Positions 61,517 through 64,000 of a stretch of 64,000 bases of DNA are shown piece by piece. The translations under genes and the position numbers were made by a program. The notes below the pieces were generated by a model. The model saw nothing but the letters and a program-made list of their open reading frames with translations, ran no database searches and had not been told where the DNA came from. Location: contig CM022676.1 in NCBI GenBank assembly GCA_012295275.1, forward strand, positions 15,266,622-15,330,621, read 5' to 3'. The DNA is from Chrysomallon squamiferum (Eukaryota; Mollusca; Gastropoda; Neomphalida; Peltospiridae). How positions within the stretch are numbered: position 1 is the first letter of the stretch; each line of letters begins with the position of its first letter.

Positions 61517-61574
61517 ATATCTTTCTTTCTATACATTTGGATTTATTTACTCGCTATATCTATAGACGTTTAAG
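61517..61574 (+). pseudogene. Signal-exon copy without start codon
   Basis: ATA where the ATG should be, then SFFLYIWIYLLAIS, ending in an in-frame TAA and a donor-like GTTTAT. It is the nearest cassette to the SRCR exon, 1.9 kb upstream, but cannot serve as its first exon. Confidence 0.55.
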
Positions 61575-63508
61575 GTTTATAATACATTATATATATTTCC
61601 AATTTAAGCATCCAGCTGTCAAACTGTGGACAATATTAAATATTCCAGTTCCTCAGGAACAGTAGATAGATTGGGAATGTATTACAGGTACGCTTCTGTA
61701 TGTGGTTTCTTAAGTAAAATATCTTCATCAATCAACGTAATTAGTAAGGAGAATTGAGAAAGAAAACATTAAATAATCAATTTTACTGTAAAAAAATAAT
61801 AATAAAAAATAAAAGTGTAAACGACAGTTGACAGATATATGCAGATTTTTGTAATTATTGATTCATGTATTTATTTAATTAGCATAATTAATTCACCCTG
61901 TTAATTTAAATTTGCGGGTTGTACACATGCGAGAACAGATTTTGTATTAAAGATCTTTATAAATTGACGAATTATGAAAAGAAAATATTCCAGTTTAAAT
62001 AATATTATTAATTTCAGTTATTTTATCGATTTTTAAACTGTTCGGAAGTGTGATGTTCGATCAGGTGTCTTCGCTATTTTCTGCCGTCAGAATGTCTGAT
62101 ATCAGCTCACAATTCTGGCGAATCTGATTAAGATTTTTTGGTCGGCTTAATGGACGATACTACGATGTTAAGTCATTTTTGTTCACCTGAAACAGATTTC
62201 TGCAAGGTGTTTGTAGGCAAGAAAAAATGTGAAAACGACATGAAATATTAAACTGACACATTAGCTATATTTTATTACTTAGCACTTCACTATTTTTGTT
62301 TAATAATTACTATTGCCATCCATAGACTACTCACGTTCACACATGCATATGCATACAAATATACATACATACATACATAGATATCTATACACATATAAAC
62401 ATGGAAACATACAGACATATGCATAAACATGCATATTTACTTACGTACATACATACATATTTACAACATGCATAAGAAGATTAACACAAATATACGAAGA
62501 TAAATGCAAGCATGAACGACTTTTACATATTGAAAAAAAAAAAAAAAATGTTGTTTTGCTAAATTGAATTTATGATGAATTTTAAATATTCAGTGTGATG
62601 TTATGTGTGATCGGGTGAACATTGTCTGATTGAAAACGTTTCAGTTTTTAACTTCCAGGTCATGCGCTGTTTCATCAGTGATTAAAACTGTTTTATTTAC
62701 GTTCCCAGTCTCAAACTATTCATGAAAAGCTTAATTTTCAACAGAATTGTTTGATTCCAGCTGCTGTTGAGTAAATTTAGGTGGCTTGTCGGCGAAGAAA
62801 TATTACAGAGTAAAAAAAATTAAAACATAAATATATATAAACATTAATAACTTTTAATTAATACACTTATAAAGCTGAATTTTCTGGTTCTGTCAATCAT
62901 AAAAACTATTAATTATGCACAATATTTAATAAAAAATTAAAAAGAAAATGAAAATATAAAAAATATATTATTTCTATCAAATAAGAAAACATGTCACTAC
63001 TTTCTATTATGATTATATTTTAAAGTAAAAAAAATAATTTATAAACAAAATAAATTCTTACTTCAAACGATTTGTACTGTGTGTTTATTCAAACACCAAT
63101 AATGAGATACTTGAATCTAAGAAAATAAAAAATAACAGTTAATAAATACAATTATAAAGTTGAATTATCTGATCCCGCTTAACACAATAATTCTCAAATA
63201 TGTTCACTATTACAATGACAAAAACAGACTCTTATTATAATTATTATTATTATTGTTATTATTATTATTATCGTTGTTGTTGTTATTTTGTTTATTTTCA
63301 AAAAATTGTAATTAAAATTGTAGTTAATGATAACAATGTTCCTTGTTGATATCTATAACAGCGCCGAAGATGTGGTGGCATCAGTATTATCCTTTAACAA
63401 ATATCCTTGCAAACTAAACATATCATATTTCTGTATATACCGATTTCATTCTCAAGAAATTGTACGATTACAATTGAATGATAATATATAAACCTGTTAT
63501 TATTTCAG
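61575..63508. other. No further exon seen before the SRCR exon
   Basis: Contains the 'aacgtaattag...gagaattgagaaag' and '...tgattcatgtatttatttaattagcata' blocks shared with 53690-54080, a decayed copy of the 54190 block near 62030-62300, an ACAT-rich stretch at 62330-62460, and AT-rich sequence. Confidence 0.55.
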
Positions 63509-63653
63509 TACGAGTACGTTTAGCAAATGGAGGAGGAATCCCAACACAAGGTCGAGTTGAGATTCATGTGAACGGGTCGTGGGGAACAATCTGTAGATCT
63601 TGGTTTGACACAAGAGAAGCTGGTGTTCTGTGTTCAATGATGGGATTTAGTCG
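63509..63653 (+). CDS. First half of a scavenger receptor cysteine-rich (SRCR) domain
   Basis: Acceptor TTATTTCAG and donor GTAAAA bound 145 bases, incoming phase 1 and outgoing phase 2. The translation begins VRVRLANGGGIPTQGRVEI, then HVNGSWGTICRSWFDTREAG and VLCSMMGFSR. VR(L)xNG...GRVEI..NG.WGTIC...(W)D...A.VLC..MGF is the N-terminal half of an SRCR domain. The first cysteine of group B domains is absent (IPTQGRVE where group B has a Cys before GRVE) and the domain is split between exons; both point to group A. The rest must lie beyond the window. SRCR domains are extracellular binding modules of scavenger and immune receptors. The split first codon is completed by G from a signal exon like those at 28319, 40000 or 50387. 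Confidence 0.9.
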
Positions 63654-63788
63654 GTAAAAGAAAACAAATATTTTGTACAATACTGCTGCTACTACTACTA
63701 CTACTATTACAACTACTACTACTACTATACTAATCAGCCATTTGATATTACTATATAACTGTTGACATTTTTGATAATCTTTGATGAA

Positions 63789-63836
63789 CGTTTTGACACA
63801 AGAGATGCTACTGTTTTCTGTTCAGTGGTGGCATTT
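63789..63836 (+). pseudogene. Fragment of a second SRCR exon copy
   Basis: Reads RFDTRDATVFCSVVAFC, clearly related to WFDTREAGVLCSMMGF of the exon 140 bases upstream, with no splice sites and no flanking SRCR sequence. A partial local duplication. Confidence 0.7.
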
Positions 63837-64000
63837 TGTGTCCGAAGTCGATGTTACTGTATAACTGTTAATATTTCTCTATCAACTAACCGGTTGGTTT
63901 AAGATAATGACACTATTTTAATGTAAATTCGCCTCTTTCACAAATACAGTTATCACACTTTCAGCGTGCTTCATATCTCCAGATATTAGAGTAAACAAAA

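Overview
The window is animal genomic DNA. It is AT-rich and dominated by introns and repeats, with coding exons of 34-300 bases bounded by GT-AG splice sites. I see no operons, ribosome binding sites or compact bacterial coding. A 200-base run of N (9126-9325) marks a scaffold gap. The domain set (Ig, FN3, a membrane segment with a tyrosine-bearing tail, SRCR) and the dense ATT, TA, GA and CA microsatellites suit a lophotrochozoan such as a mollusc, but that assignment is inference.

Left third (about 0.4-15.9 kb). Two paralogous single-pass receptor genes lie head to head on the arms of a 5 kb inverted duplication (3225-8382 minus, 10661-15842 plus). The minus-strand gene reads as Ig - FN3 - transmembrane - three tail exons ending at a stop, with all splice phases matching. 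It may have a signal peptide exon at 8598-8648. Its tail carries TYDNL and VYEVL. The plus-strand paralog keeps FN3, transmembrane and two tail exons of nearly identical length (tail tyrosine TYENL). Its Ig exon has lost both cysteines and the terminal tail exon was not found, so it may be decaying. Between the arms lie a pogo/Tigger-like fragment, the gap and a Thr-rich linker exon. A separate terminal exon with a tyrosine-containing tail sits at 467-740, beside a 179 bp foldback element.

Middle and right (about 16-62 kb). This is a tandem array of old, rearranged duplications; the clearest pair is about 17.2-28.8 kb and 28.8-40.5 kb, with weaker copies to about 62 kb. It repeats three small plus-strand exon types: a TATA box plus signal-peptide exon (MSFF...), a short second exon beginning with IKI.C, and a terminal exon with SRSHT followed by a short hydrophobic C-terminus. 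All junctions are phase 1, so they join in frame as a small secreted or anchored protein. Some sets are intact and others carry shared disabling lesions. The minus strand repeats an exon-like block related to the second exon, encoding an ITIM-like IIYEEL or VIYDDL. A LINE relic occurs twice.

Right end. The first half of a group A-type SRCR domain exon (63509-63653) has a phase 1 acceptor that would accept the array's signal-peptide exons. The array may therefore be the amplified 5' and 3' ends of an SRCR receptor family whose ectodomain exons are absent from the copies. All calls were made by eye; no alignment or database search was run.
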